DNA from: Fragum whitleyi
Lineage: Eukaryota; Mollusca; Bivalvia; Cardiida; Cardiidae
Assembly (NCBI GenBank): GCA_948146395.1
Contig: OX411551.1
Location: 41,760,796-41,824,795 of the forward strand
Direction of reading: 5' to 3'
Length of the DNA stretch: 64,000 nucleotides
Below are positions 31,263-42,870 of this stretch, piece by piece; within the stretch, counting starts at the first letter, position 1, and each line of letters begins with the position of its first letter. The position numbers were made by a program, and so were the translations under genes. Below the pieces are notes generated by a model that did not search any database, was not told where the DNA came from, and saw only the letters and a list, made by a program, of their open reading frames with translations.

Positions 31263-32615
31263 ATAGTTTAAAATAATCCGAAATCCATCCATAGTGAAAA
31301 TGTTGAAAACGGCATGAATAGTGCTTTATCGGGTGCTGTCTTTTCCCTTTAATTTTCCAACAAAAGTGATGACGTAGTAATTTCTTCACTTATTTGCGTC
31401 ATTGAGGTGCTAGTACCTATGCACTGTTACACTTTCGTTGTCCTTAGACAATATATGAACCTTTTGTCCTTTGGGTGACAGATAAAAGTTGCGAAATGTC
31501 ATAAATAAGTTTTCTCAGAAATTTGCTGTCATGTTCATATATGAGTACGTGATGACATGTTTGACATTTCACATTATAATCCTGATAAAAAATTTGTGGG
31601 TATATTTTTATTGTATTTATCGTGAAATTTTTAATCTTTAGGAGCTATAGTTGAAGAATATCCAACTTAAATGGGAAATACACGGTCGATTCTGTTTTTT
31701 TTAACGAATTTACATTAGAACGATAAGAACAGTGGGTGATATTAATGGGGGAAATGCCACAAAAACAGTCATATTCTTTGAAAAAAAAAATACCCAATGA
31801 ATTGCCGATATGTTTTAAACCATATTTACCATTTGTTTAGTTTAAAAAAAAAATCAGCATAGTATTGTTAATTTCTTTATTTTATAGCGACTCCTCCTAA
31901 TTAAAAGATAATTTTACCATTATCATATAGTTACATCTAATGATCCAGTCATTTAATCAATATCAAATGTTGAAAAGACGCTGGTTAATGAAATTTAACA
32001 TCATATTCTACGTTATTCCCATAAGCAAAATCTTATGAAAACCGTTCTTTTTGAAAAAAGCGCAATTAAAACACACTTTCGGTTTATACAGTTTATACAG
32101 CCTCAGGCGATGTTCATTGCCACCTTAAATGTTTTATTTAGAAGCACTTCTTAATGAGAAATCACATTTCAATTAGCGAAATCATGAATTGTGAAAACAA
32201 TTTTTGTAGGAAAAGGGAGATATTGTTCTTTACTAAAATTTTAATGTTCAGCTGTAATGGCCAAATATCATCCTTACAATGCGCCTTTTAACCATAAATT
32301 TCTTCTCTTAGTATCGTCCATTTTTTCATTTAAACTTTCCATGCACAGTTCAGCCATACTGAATAGGGATATACGTGCATAGGTATATCGGAAAAAACGC
32401 GTTTCAGAACGTTCAGTCCTTTGATAAGGTATCTTTGCTTTCATGAGATGTGCTTGGCAGTGTGGTACATTATAAAGAAGCGGCTTTTGTGTCATGAAGG
32501 CCTAGTGTTCGATCGCATTAGTAGCACATTTCGTATACCTTCAGACAGTTGGCTACAAAATACCGTAACTAAATCATCGCCTATTTAGGACTAAATCCGT
32601 AATCTGCTGATAACT
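31263..32615. other. Gene-free stretch
   Basis: No recognised repeat and no coding-like frame on either strand; a 73-codon minus frame at 32274-32495 looks like chance. Confidence 0.4.
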
Positions 32616-32940
32616 GAATTTTCGTTAAACCTACCTTCAACCTGAGTCAAACAATCAAGACGGATAAACGTAAACCCCTTGAACAAAGCTACAAATAGAA
32701 ATTAGGGGGGGGGGGGTGTTGAATTTTCGTTAAACCCTACCTTCAACCTGAGTCAAACAATCAAGACGGATAAACGTAAAGCCCTTGAACAAAGCTACAA
32801 ATAGAAATTAGGGGGGGGGGGGGTGTGTTGAATTTGAATTTTCGTTAAACCTACCTTCAACCTGAGTCAAACAATCAAGACGGATAAACGTAAACCCCGT
32901 AAACAAAGCTACAAATAGAAATTAGGGAAAGGGGGGGGTG
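32616..32940 (+). repeat. Minisatellite of three ~110-bp units ending in G-tracts
   Basis: GAATTTTCGTTAAACC starts at 32616, 32721 and 32836. Each unit ends in AAATTAGGG, running into G-tracts of roughly 8-13. Units differ at very few positions outside the G-tracts, so the duplication is recent. Confidence 0.85.
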
Positions 32941-32944
32941 AATT

Positions 32945-33045
32945 TTTTTATTCAAATACCTCGTTAAGACGATTCAAATGAGAAGCCACAACAAATTGTT
33001 TTGTTGAGAAGTGCTGACTTAAGACTGGCATTACCCCTTCTAATG
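32945..33045. mobile_element. Family L fragment
   Basis: TATTCAAATACCTCGTTAAG and ACGATTCAAATGAGAAGCC form an inverted pair, followed by a TTACCCCTTCTAATGC end resembling family L. Confidence 0.35.
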
Positions 33046-33070
33046 CAGACCTTTGCCAACCCTTTTGCTG

Positions 33071-33235
33071 TTAAGTGATGGGAACCGTTATAGTTCCGCA
33101 ACGTTTCAGGGGTAATAAACTTTAACAGTGTTAACCGAGGTTTCCTAATGATTTTCAATTGGAAACCTCGGTCAAAATTGTGAGAGTTCGTTACTTCCGA
33201 AACGTTGCGGAATTATTACAGGACCACTACCTTAA
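33071..33235. mobile_element. Palindromic MITE family D, copy 2
   Basis: TTAAGTGATGGGAACCGTTA to TTACAGGACCACTACCTTAA, with GTTAACCGAGGTTTCCTAAT and its inverse inside. Confidence 0.7.
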
Positions 33236-34395
33236 CTGTATACTCCTGCTGTTGGCATAGCTTTGGTTGATGTTGTAGATTAAGATCAGCTTACACAGAA
33301 ATGCAATCTGATCAAAGTCTACATTTTCTGCTTTCAACTCACTAATTGTCGGAAAAACTTGAGTAAGGCTGGTTAGATAGTCAAGAAAATATTACCATAT
33401 AATTGAAATAAATTTACATTCAATAGGATATGCGTTAAACTGTTAAGAGTTAAAACATGCCCTAGGATAAGTAGCTTTTAATTTCTTCACATTAAGTCAG
33501 CTTGAACCGTACAAAATGATGTCATTTTCATGTGACAGGATGAAATTGAATCACGAGTGTTGAAACAGCCTACACAAAAATATTGATTTGCGACGTTTTA
33601 GTGTGAAAAAAATCTCCAAAGATCAATTTCAGATTTGTAAATGAGAACATTTTAACACTTTAAGGCCTAGAATATCTTATCTAGATGACAATACGGTACA
33701 AATTTGTTTGTTCATTATATCCCGTATGATCATGCTTTCAGTATCCCGAGTTCTAGTTTCAAAAATGGTTTCAAAACAAACAGAAATTCGTCGGAATCGA
33801 AGAGAGGACCTTAAAAAAACGAAAATGGGCTTTTATAGGGAATACTTGCGATATGAGATGGAAGATGTTCGATGGAGCCTTTAATGACCTTTTGTTGTTG
33901 TTACTCACCGGACTAGTCTTGTTGGGGTGTTTGTAAATAGCCTTATTAAAACCATCTCGTTTGGGACAATTTCATTGTGTAACTAAAACCTAGGCGTGAT
34001 TTTGTCGAGACATCAAAGTTAAAGCATGGCATTAAATGTGCCTCTTCTAAGTTCTAATCAAGACGTCTGTTTAACTCGAAAATGTTCTTATACCCTGCGT
34101 AAAATTGCAAAAAATGAGAAATTGCTCCCACCCAAACCCCTATGTTTTCTACTTAACGCGCACAGCTTCCTGATTCTTTTTCTTAATCTTATCCAGGTAA
34201 ATCATCGCTAGAAGCCATTTCAAATTCGACTTATTTTGTCGTGCGCTAGTTGTTGAACAAGGAATGGTTATTTGAACGGTCTAGACAACATTTTAGCGAC
34301 AAATTAGTTGCAACCATAGCTACCGATAGGTGTAGAGATACTGATAGAGTGTGATTAAACGATTTTAGATCAAAGAATTTAAATAATTATAGCAC
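33236..34395. other. Gene-free stretch
   Basis: A charged 39-residue frame starts at 33765 (MVSKQTEIRR) and stops at 33884, without a clear donor. Otherwise nothing is recognised. Confidence 0.3.
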
Positions 34396-34399
34396 AAAC

Positions 34400-34500
34400 C
34401 CTATGTTGTTGGTACGATTCAAACGGATACCAACAACATAAAATTTCATTGAGAAATAAAGATTCTAGCCTGGCTTTACCCCCTCTTATCTGTACCTTAG
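34400..34500. mobile_element. MITE family L, copy 3
   Basis: AAACCCTATGTTGTTGGTAC with its inverse TACCAACAACATA, then CTGGCTTTACCCCCTCTTAT at the edge. Confidence 0.5.
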
Positions 34501-35685
34501 ACTGGCTCCCGTCTCGCTGACCTGAAGTCTTATGAAATGAGAAATTCAATTACAGAAAGAATAGTTTCTTATCGGCTTATATTCTTCTTACTGGTCGATC
34601 ATTGGTGTCAGTTTTTGAAAATATGGGAGGTAATTTGATGAAATGAAACAGTAAATCACGAGTGGCGTACCTTAAAAGTTTAACACTAACTGACAGCCTG
34701 GGAGCCAGGCTAAGCTGTACTTCTGAAGATGGGGTATTATTTCTGAGTTAAGGTGGCAACATACAGTTCTAAGCAGAATTTCTTGCAGCCGACACACAAG
34801 GCTTCACAAGTCTATTCCAAGGCTGTTGGAATTACAGTCTGGAATGAAACGAAATGCATTTATGCTTTAATTAGGTCCAAAGCTCTCGGGCAGTACTAGA
34901 GACTTGCATAGACTAATCCTCAAATACATGGCATAAAAGTATTTCTTGTCCTAATGTCAACAACAAATTGGGCCTAATTTCAGCAATTTGGCGCTATTTC
35001 AATGATACCCCACAGACATAATGCAGTATTCTTTACAAAGCAAACCATGATGAATAGAAAGCAAATTTAATATGCATTGAACTAGTGTTGTAAGAGGCAT
35101 ACCCCATCCATTCCGATTATCAGCTATTTTGGAATATCTTACCCCACCCACGATTCTGCGCTAAATTTTGACGCCTAGCTCTACCAGCCATGTACTCGAA
35201 TTTTCAGTCTGCATCAATGAAACAAAGAAGAAACGGTTGAGACCTGGATTCTCAAATCGCTCATTCTGGCATTATTATTTGATTTAAGTGAACAAAAACA
35301 TTTTTTATTCCTCATAATACCTTTGAAATGCTGTTTATTTCACTATTTCATTTTTTGACCATGGCCAATTCGAATATTTTTAGACTGGAACTGTATACTG
35401 CGCCCTAAGGTTAAAATATATCGATAATCCTTGCGCAAACCCTACACAAGTCTGGCCGCCATACTCTTTTCTACTTTACTGTATTTTTCAAAGAGATTTT
35501 AATGATTACAACTCTTACAATTAAGTCCACTGTCTATAAAAGAATAGGTTTTCGTTCATCACTTATTAATACGAACTTGGATTAAAGAGGCATGTAATAG
35601 AACTACAACAAAAATACCTTCCGGAAACGCAATCAAAAACGACCGCTGCCAGTCTAACCCTACACCTGATATCTGCCCTGCGTGC
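34501..35685. other. Gene-free stretch
   Basis: No recognised repeat. TGACAGCCTGGGAGCCAGGC at 34690 is a small hairpin. No coding-like frame. Confidence 0.35.
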
Positions 35686-35806
35686 AGGATCACAAACGGT
35701 GCAAACACTTTTCCAATTATATCCCGCTTTGCACGTGCACTTGCGTGCAAAGCAGGGTATAATTGGAAAAAAATGTTTGAACCGTTTGGTCATCCTGAAC
35801 GCAGGG
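35686..35806. mobile_element. Palindromic MITE family E, copy 4
   Basis: CCCTGCGTGCAGGATCACAA to ATCCTGAACGCAGGG, with the centre TTTGCACGTGCACTTGCGTG. The halves are complementary almost throughout. Confidence 0.75.
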
Positions 35807-37213
35807 CTGGCACCCTTCCTGCTATATCTCCTTAGTTGTCTTATCGAATGAACCCTGAGACAAACTCTCCATGTCTCTCAGAGTATGCTGATTGTAAATG
35901 TCCAGATAAACTCATTATTGTCTTTACACAATTCAAGGGAGCGTATCATGCATGTGCAGGTCAGAAGCAGATAATCTCAAAACAAAGCTCGGTTTGTTTG
36001 ACTTGCCCGGTCAATGAACCCATAACCCCCGGCGGTCTCAACAGACATGCCTAGTCGATCCTTTACCTGGGCTGTGATGTTGAATTTTTACAACTGTTTA
36101 AAAGAAAGAAAGTAAATTTGTCGTAGGATCAGAAAAAAACATCGTAACTACAGGTTATGACGTTTAACTTGTTGACGAATTATTTGTAGTATATTACCAC
36201 TCGTTAAAAGTTAGTCTTAATTTCAAACGTAATATTGTAACGTAACGGAAGCCACCAGTCTAAAAGTTGCATCGCATCCCGGGGAGATATTTGTAACAGT
36301 TAAAAAAAGGCTAATTTCTCAATTCTAAGAATATTTTCCATTCTTACGGACTTTCGTCCTTCAAACTGTCTTTCGGAATGCATTTCGGAACTAATGTTAC
36401 TAACTTTCCACTCGACTCAATGCAAAACTTGTGCAGGAAATAATGATAATGGTAAATTAAAAAAAAAATTACAACAACACAAACAAAAATATCAACACAA
36501 AAATTATCGCAATAGAGCCCATTGAGGTCCATGGGTCATTTTGGGGTAAGCTATTACGTGTAAGATATTCTCTAATTTTTCTGCCAGAAATCTCATTGAA
36601 ACTGGCTTATGAGAGAACCTCAAAGCAATGTGTTTTTAGTGAAGGATTTGGAAAAGAAATCCCCCTATGAATTATTATTTTTTCCCATTAGAATAGGCTA
36701 AATGAGATGTTTTTGCACATGATATTCTGAGACAGAATTATCCCTGAAGGTTAACCCGGGATACTTGCAAACGCAATGACCATAGTGCGTGCATGTTTCT
36801 TCAGAATTTCTACTAACAGGGAGTGCCTACAACAATTTAAACTTATCCCAATGTTGAATATTGGTGAACTAAACAAATGATTGATTTTATACTATAAATA
36901 TACAACGTGATCGATGAATTCATGGGGTATTATTTGTACATGTACGTAAAGTAAACTCTGCCTTCAGGTCACGCGTAACTGTCAGTTTGACACCAACCTT
37001 GATCCCTCTAAAATCTATCTAGTAAAACTTCATTTTAACCGAGGCGTTTCGGAGGACGTTTCTACAAACTTGTTTTCACATCACATACTCTATCGATATT
37101 TAGCATTAACCTAATGAATTTAAGATTTTAATTCAAACAGATCTTGTGGCCTCTTTTTTCAAACCACGTGTGGACTAAAAAAAAAAAGTTGTTTACAAAC
37201 AAAGAGGACCTAC
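35807..37213. other. Gene-free stretch
   Basis: A Cys-containing 72-codon plus frame at 35836-36054 has no signal peptide and no splice signals that I can defend. Other frames look like chance. GTCAACACTTTAAG-type words are not repeated. Confidence 0.3.
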
Positions 37214-37278
37214 CTGTCAACATAATCTCGCGGTAAAAATCTCTCCGATTCTTTGATTTGATCCGTATCCCCCTCCAT
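37214..37278 (-). CDS. Candidate first coding exon, unknown gene
   Basis: Reading the minus strand, AAAATGGAG is a strong initiation context. The frame gives 21 residues starting MEGDTDQIKESERFLPRDY and ends GACAG before the donor GTAGGT at 37213, leaving a phase-2 join. Upstream on the same strand lie a TATTTATA box (37398-37405) and, about 80 bp further, an inverted CCAAT box (37480-37484): ordinary promoter order and spacing. I do not recognise the peptide and could not find the next exon, which would lie at lower coordinates. The candidate exon at 39161 starts 1.9 kb away on the other strand, so this may be a divergent pair. Confidence 0.35.
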
Positions 37279-37389
37279 TTTAACATCAATTATAACACGA
37301 AAAATCCAACAAAAATATCACTAAATAGTGAAATTAAATACACAAAATATCAATGAAAGTCTACAGATTAGTGTTATGGCTTTGTCAAC

Positions 37390-37490
37390 GTTTATGCTAT
37401 AAATACCACGTCTAGTGTAAAATACGTTAAATCGATTCGCTTCATCCGCAACAAATTGTCAGCGCTTAGCGCGGGGCATCCAATGGGGTA
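37390..37490 (-). promoter_or_regulatory. TATA- and CCAAT-like promoter for the minus exon
   Basis: On the minus strand ATTGG (37484-37480) precedes TATTTATA (37405-37398), which is 120 bp upstream of the ATG at 37278. Confidence 0.3.
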
Positions 37491-37499
37491 AAATAAATT

Positions 37500-38609
37500 A
37501 AACTTTCTTCGTTGAACTTGAAGGTTGCACTCTTCAACATGATTTTTTTTTTGTTCAATTAACTTTATTTTTAGCTCGGCTATTTTGGAACCGAACAAAG
37601 ATGTATTGTCACCATCTTGTTGCGGTTCGCATTGGCGTTGGTGTTGTATTGCTGTGTTGGCGTTGGTATGACTTACTATAGCCTAAGTCATTGGCTATTT
37701 CTATTAAATTTCGCACTATACAAGAGCAAACCCAGACTATCAGGAGGCATAGCTCAGACAGCATTTTTTAAGAGTTATGTCCTTTTTTCGCGTGACTAAG
37801 AATATATGTATTATCCAACACTTGCAACCAAGAACTTGCGCCCGCATGTAGATAGGCTATAATGCGAAGATTACGAAAATGAAAATTGTGTCATTTCGGA
37901 CAGAAGGATAACATATAAGGAGTAAGCTTAGATTTTAAAAAAACATCGACCTTGGTCAAATCGCGCTGTCTGATCAGGGTCAACACTTTTTGCCCGACTA
38001 CCAATAATGAGATGGTCCTATTTCCATTGATTGGTCATATAGCAGTAAGTTAAAATAAATGTAAGACTTACCTTATACTACAGCAGCTATTCCTAACACA
38101 TCGAAATAACATAGCTCTTTGTTTGGAATTCATTGTTTCCCAGTGTAGATATTTAAATGATTGCGTAATACGGGAGGTCAACACTTTAAGGAATCACTCG
38201 TTTGCTAATCACTTAATTAAGGTTGTCTCATATGACCTTATAAGTGGTTTATTATAAGCATTTGGGTCACTTGTTGTAAAATCACAAATTATCTTAATTT
38301 GAAACTCGTGGTTACACGTGAGTCTTTGAAGTGGTAAAATAATGCGTTGTTACTGACTTTCTTCGGAGGGCGGCCGGGAAAAACCAAAATCCCCCCCCCC
38401 CCCCGACGATTCAATGTATGCCCCCTGGTTTTATTTTTTTTCAAATATCTTTTACTTTTTTCGCTGTGTTTTTGTAAAATGTCATTCTTACTTTGAACTT
38501 TGGACATAAAAGATCGCTGAACTTTTGTTGCATGTTTAAATGTTACTCAGAGATGAAAAGAACCATATACGATGGCTTTAGAACGCATCGAGGTAACAAT
38601 GTGAAAAAT
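37500..38609. other. Gene-free stretch
   Basis: A C-tract near 38390-38404. The hydrophobic plus frame at 37617-37799 has no supported gene structure. Confidence 0.35.
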
Positions 38610-38833
38610 GAGCCTGTGTGTGACATTTCCAAAAATTTAAATTATGTGTGAGGTGCAAACATTGAGCAGCATAGACAACCACCTACTGTAAATATAATGC
38701 TGCCATATGGTGTACAAGTACTTTGAGACCCTATCTATCTACTCAATGCATAGTTGAGCCTCTGGTCAAAGTCTGATCATAGTTTTTGCTATGTACATAG
38801 ATGAAACTGTTGGAAATCTCACGCACAGGCTCA
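38610..38833 (-). mobile_element. MITE family K, copy 1
   Basis: GAGCCTGTGTGTGACATTTC at the left and GGAAATCTCACGCACAGGCTC at the right form inverted termini of about 24 bp. The interior TTTGAGACCCTATCTATCTA is the reverse of the other copies. Confidence 0.7.
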
Positions 38834-39160
38834 AATCTTATCACTCTGCATGAAAATTCGATTCACACAAGTGTAAATTTGTATTTAGTTTCATACCTCA
38901 TTGCGTTCAAAAGATTAGATCTTCATTTGTATTAGTTTAATATCATCTAGAAACAAATTAAACATTTTACATGTTTCTCATGGTTGACTCGATTACAATT
39001 CCTACACCAACATTTCCTACTGTTCCTCATGCGCATGAATAGAAAATAGCTGCACGCTCAAATCTTTAGTCTTAGATGTAAATGTATGTTTGTTTTTTTC
39101 TCCAGCAATTCAGAGCGATAACGTTACTTTCTGATAGACAAAAACTAAGAACTAAAACAT

Positions 39161-39298
39161 ATGATGTTCAGGAATTTTATAGCCGTCGAGCGGAATATTT
39201 TAAGTCATTCGATTAGAAGTACAAATCACCTTAGATCAGCAACATTATGGCATTCAGTCAGGAATTTCAAGCACGTTAGAAGTGGAAGACTTGAGAAG
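39161..39298 (+). CDS. Candidate first coding exon with mitochondrial presequence
   Basis: The frame starts ATGATG at 39161 and gives exactly 46 residues before the consensus donor AAG/GTGAGA at 39299, a phase-0 join. The peptide is rich in Arg, Ser and His, with only two acidic residues (Glu10 and Glu45), beginning MMFRNFIAVERNILSHSIRS and ending SVRNFKHVRSGRLEK. This is the composition of a mitochondrial import signal. Its ending (basic residues then EK at a phase-0 junction) is what one would expect just before the biotin-carboxylase start VLIANRGEIA in mitochondrial carboxylases, but I searched downstream by eye and found no such exon, so that link is speculative. No MITE or SINE overlaps it. 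Confidence 0.4.
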
Positions 39299-39620
39299 GT
39301 GAGATAAGCACTCGTCATTTGTCCATGAGATGTCTACAAGATGATTTTTAAATCATCGCAAATGATAACCTCAACCTTTGTACTGTCAGTGAACTTGTCG
39401 ATCGTCAAACCGGGGAATTGGAGGCATGGCTTCAAATATAGATGGAAAGTATTCGTAACTCGTAATATTTTTAATATTATTTATTTAAAGTCATAACACG
39501 CATCTTTTTGTAAAATAGTAATGGGTTGATAGGAGGCAGAATAAAGCTAAAAGATTCCAAATCCTTCAAGTATCGAGGAGCTTGGCTTTTTTAGTTGGCA
39601 ACCCTTGGGTTGAATTTGTA

Positions 39621-40061
39621 TACAGTTAACAACATCGTGAAATTGACCTGGTGAATGATTTTGGAATTATTCAGGAATGAAATTGAATGAGTGTGTGGAG
39701 CGAGTTTGAGTGAATTCAATGGGAGGTTATCCTATATCGCAAATTTTATTCAGGATGAACAAAATTAGCGTTATTGATATCCTCCCTTTAATAAACAAAC
39801 GCAAACAAATTCTATACATAGCTTCCCATTTCTTCAAGAACCTATGAGACGCATACAATTTGAATCATGTAATTAAAATCCCGTTTCTTCTCTATCAAAA
39901 TTTATTTTGAATGACGCTGTTGATTCTATATTTTTCAATGGGTTTGAGCGTTTTTGAATGCTTTGAGTGAGTGTTTGGAATGAATGAATGGAGCGCTGAG
40001 TGAGCGATTTAGAATGGTATTGATTGAGGTGAATGTCAATTTCACGATGTGTTTAACTGTA
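39621..40061 (+). mobile_element. MITE family A, near-complete copy (441 bp)
   Basis: Left TACAGTTAACAACATCGTGA and right TTCACGATGTGTTTAACTGTA. Inside is an inverted repeat from GGGAGGTTATCC through TTTATTCAGGATGAACAAA to ATATCCTCCC. It is the best-preserved copy here and serves as a reference for the family. Confidence 0.9.
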
Positions 40062-40169
40062 GGAGAAAACCATATTCACGAATGACAATCACGAAGGGTC
40101 AGTACTACAATATACCGTCAAATATCGGGGTACAAGCCAAAATAAATGATGCACAATAAAGTGCTTTTG

Positions 40170-40338
40170 TTACTGAACGAAGTGGAACCGTAATAGCTCC
40201 GCCACATTTTGAAACCCATGAACTTTCAAAATGTTGACCGAGGTTTCATAATGAAAATCATAAGGAAATCTCGGTTTACACTGTTAAAGTTCATTATTTC
40301 CGAAACGTTGCAGAACTATTACTGGTCCACTGCCTTAA
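40170..40338. mobile_element. Palindromic MITE family D, copy 3
   Basis: GAAGTGGAACCGTAATAGCT to CTATTACTGGTCCACTGCCTTAA, with a GACCGAGGTTTCATAATG centre. The left TTAA is degraded. Confidence 0.6.
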
Positions 40339-40727
40339 CAATAAATGTCTTTAATCTTTAAAGTTCAATTCTAGTTAATTTTTTTTTACTAAATTGTCTA
40401 AATTTTTATGAACTAAGTATTGCCAGAATGTTAAATTCCACACTTTTGGCGTTTTGCACACACGTGTAACGGTCGTAGTTTTCCATTTGTAAGCTATTTT
40501 GAAAATAAAAAAAATCTATTATTTTGTTATTATCTTTAAGTTATAATGTATATTACAATTGTATTCTGCGTAATTAATGAACTGGCAGGGCGTGGCTTTA
40601 CCGTGACGTAACTTTTCAATAGTTTGGGTTCTTTCAAATTTTAGTCGGTAATCATCGTTAACGCGTGCAAATAACTGTATCCCAAAACCTAAAGGATTCA
40701 CGTGCTTTGAGAAAGTGAACACAATTC

Positions 40728-40797
40728 ATCGTTTGGTTACCAAGGCCTCGTAACTTCAGCTTGATTAAGCTGGAGTTACGAGGATTTGGTTACCAAT
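40728..40797. repeat. Hairpin, small palindromic element
   Basis: CCTCGTAACTTCAGCTT / AAGCTGGAGTTACGAGG around GATT, extended outward by TTGGTTACCAA on both sides. Confidence 0.6.
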
Positions 40798-41095
40798 CTA
40801 CGATTTAAGGTCTCCAGTTATTCATGTCGACTCTCTTTAGAAGTAGGTTATTTTAGTTAAAGCTGATTTCCATAAACCTTTAGTGCAACGACCCGTTACT
40901 TAGGCTCCGCCCTGCCAGGGCATTAATCATGGATAATACTCGATAGCCATATTCATCATTTTGTCTATTATATACTAATCATGTATTGTTTCTTCAATAA
41001 ACTGTAAAGCTGCAGTTTCTTAAAGCTTCAAGACGATATCTTTATTGAAATCACAACGACGACAAAGCTGGGGCTAGAATAATTGTGACCCGTCA

Positions 41096-41280
41096 CGCGA
41101 AAAGGGACCATGTGGGTAGTGCGTAGAATATGCGGATTGCGCAGACTGACTAGGGTCGAAACGGTTTGCTCTTTGCTTATTATATGAGTCTAGAATGATC
41201 GTTCTACCTTCATGTGAAAGAATTTTTTTAAATCGCAACCTCTGATTGACCTTTGCTTGACTATTTCTCTCTTGCAGATA
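41096..41280. mobile_element. MITE family C, copy 3 (partial)
   Basis: GACCCGTCACGCGAAAAGGG at the left, then GACTAGGGTCGAAACG and GAGTCTAGAATGATCGTTCT. It abuts a second family C piece. Confidence 0.6.
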
Positions 41281-41285
41281 TTTGT

Positions 41286-41435
41286 GACCCATCACGCGAA
41301 AAGGGGCCATCCGGAAATTCTGTAAAATGAATTATTGAAAAAGTGATTTGATCCAGCATAGGTCAACCAGAGGTCGCATTTCAAACATTCTTTCGCTGGA
41401 AGGTAGATTGAACATTCTAGATTCAGAAAATAAGC
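41286..41435. mobile_element. MITE family C, copy 4 (truncated)
   Basis: GACCCATCACGCGAAAAGGG and GGTAGATTGAACATTCTAGA; its other end is replaced by the family A element that follows. Confidence 0.55.
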
Positions 41436-41812
41436 ACTGTGAAATTGACATTTATCTCGATAAAACCATTCTAAATCCCTTACTAAGCGCTCCTTTCATT
41501 CCAAACACTTACGAAGATCACTAAAAACGCTCCGAAATCTTTAGAAACAATCCGAAATTGATCAAAACGATCAAAACTTCATTGAGATTTATCAAGTTAT
41601 TCCACAATTGGTTTTTGCTGCCGTGGATTTTAAAGAATCTGATAGGGTCGGGAAGACACACAAATTGGAAATTATGTTGATTTTTTTTAAAAGGGGGTAA
41701 TAAATATTGAATTACCTCCCTTCTAATTCACTCAAAACTCGCTCCACACACTCATTCAATTTCTTTCCAAAGTCATTCCAAAATCATCAATCCTGTCAAT
41801 TATACGATGCAC
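41436..41812 (-). mobile_element. MITE family A, reverse copy
   Basis: TGTGAAATTGACATTTATCT, CTAAGCGCTCCTTTCATTCC, AATTACCTCCCTTCTAATTC and the end TTATACGATGCACAGT. Diverged, with a deleted internal palindrome. Confidence 0.65.
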
Positions 41813-41929
41813 AGTCAATCTTGCACAAGCGATCACGTCTATTAAGCGACCATTTTTATTAAGCGACCGTTTTCCAAATCCCTTTCTTTAAATCAAAGTA
41901 TTAAAAAAGAAGGTATGGTTGGCCTTAAA

Positions 41930-42018
41930 TTTATTGAAAATGAATCCTATGATTTTAAAACTCACAAGAATCGTCTCAATGAGACGATTCTATTGAGTTT
42001 TAACATCATAGGATTATT
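41930..42018. mobile_element. MITE family L, copy 4 (core palindrome)
   Basis: AATCCTATGATTTTAAAACTC pairs with GAGTTTTAACATCATAGGATT, and AGAATCGTCTC with GAGACGATTCT inside it. Confidence 0.65.
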
Positions 42019-42687
42019 GAAAATTTTGCAATAATATGCGTTTTCAATTAAAAAGTAAGTTTCTTTCAAGAAGAAAAAACGTGTATTTAGCGGCCATTTT
42101 CTTAAACGACCGCTTTTTAGTGGTCCAGTTAGTGCTCGCTTAAAACAAGTTTTACTGTATTAAACTGTATCATCTATTTGTATTTAAAAAAAATCTAACT
42201 TTTCATTATAAAGACGATCTTCTTGTACTAAAGACAGTATGTGTTTCAAGGATGAATGGACGCTATTTTGTCCTTGACATACGTGAGTCACACCCTATTC
42301 ATCGAAAGTCAAGAATAAAACAATAATGTGAACTCTTAGTCATAAGAATTTAAAGTGGGTAATCTGACGGTATTTAGGTCATGTTGAATAAAAATTAATA
42401 TAAAACTTTCACAAGCACTTTTTCAGTTTTGAATTACCTTCGGGTATATGTTTTATTTATTGAAAACAAAGAAAACATGTGCAGTGCTTAACCTTGGTAT
42501 ATATGTCACATGATTAATGATAAATGTCAAACGCCCGACGTCTTATTTCTCTTGGATCATCACGTGACTTAAAGAATCGGATATGAGGTTAGAACATAAG
42601 CATGTCAGCTTATAGCAATATATGTTTCCAAATTTTCTTTACTATGTTATTAATGAAATCATTAAACGTATAGCCTACATTTAATGC
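42019..42687. other. Gene-free stretch
   Basis: No recognised feature; AGCGACCATTTTTATTAAGC-type words just upstream (41838-41880) and near 42080-42120 recur around the family L core. Confidence 0.35.
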
Positions 42688-42870
42688 ACCCCTCGTTCGA
42701 TCTCCGACTACTTGTCTCTCACCAACGGGTTGATGATCGTAGACCTACGTGAGATAGCGGCTGGAGGCTAGGAAAGAAAGTGGTGGTTGTACTGGTGATA
42801 GAAATGAAATGAATCCATTGTTAGGTGCTCCAGCCGCCGCGATATATCTGAAATAATGTTGAAAGCGTCC
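42688..42870 (+). mobile_element. SINE family B, copy 5
   Basis: TTGATGATCGTAGACCTACG, CTGGAGGCTAGGAAAG, GAATCCATTGTTAGGTGCTC and GTTGAAAGCG. The A-rich tail is lost. Confidence 0.6.

Noticed and set aside
35836..36054. A cysteine-rich small secreted protein
   Set aside because: No signal peptide, no splice or promoter context, and the length is within the range of chance frames here.
37617..37799. A hydrophobic small protein on the plus strand
   Set aside because: The start is not a standard ATG in a good context, and no gene structure supports it.
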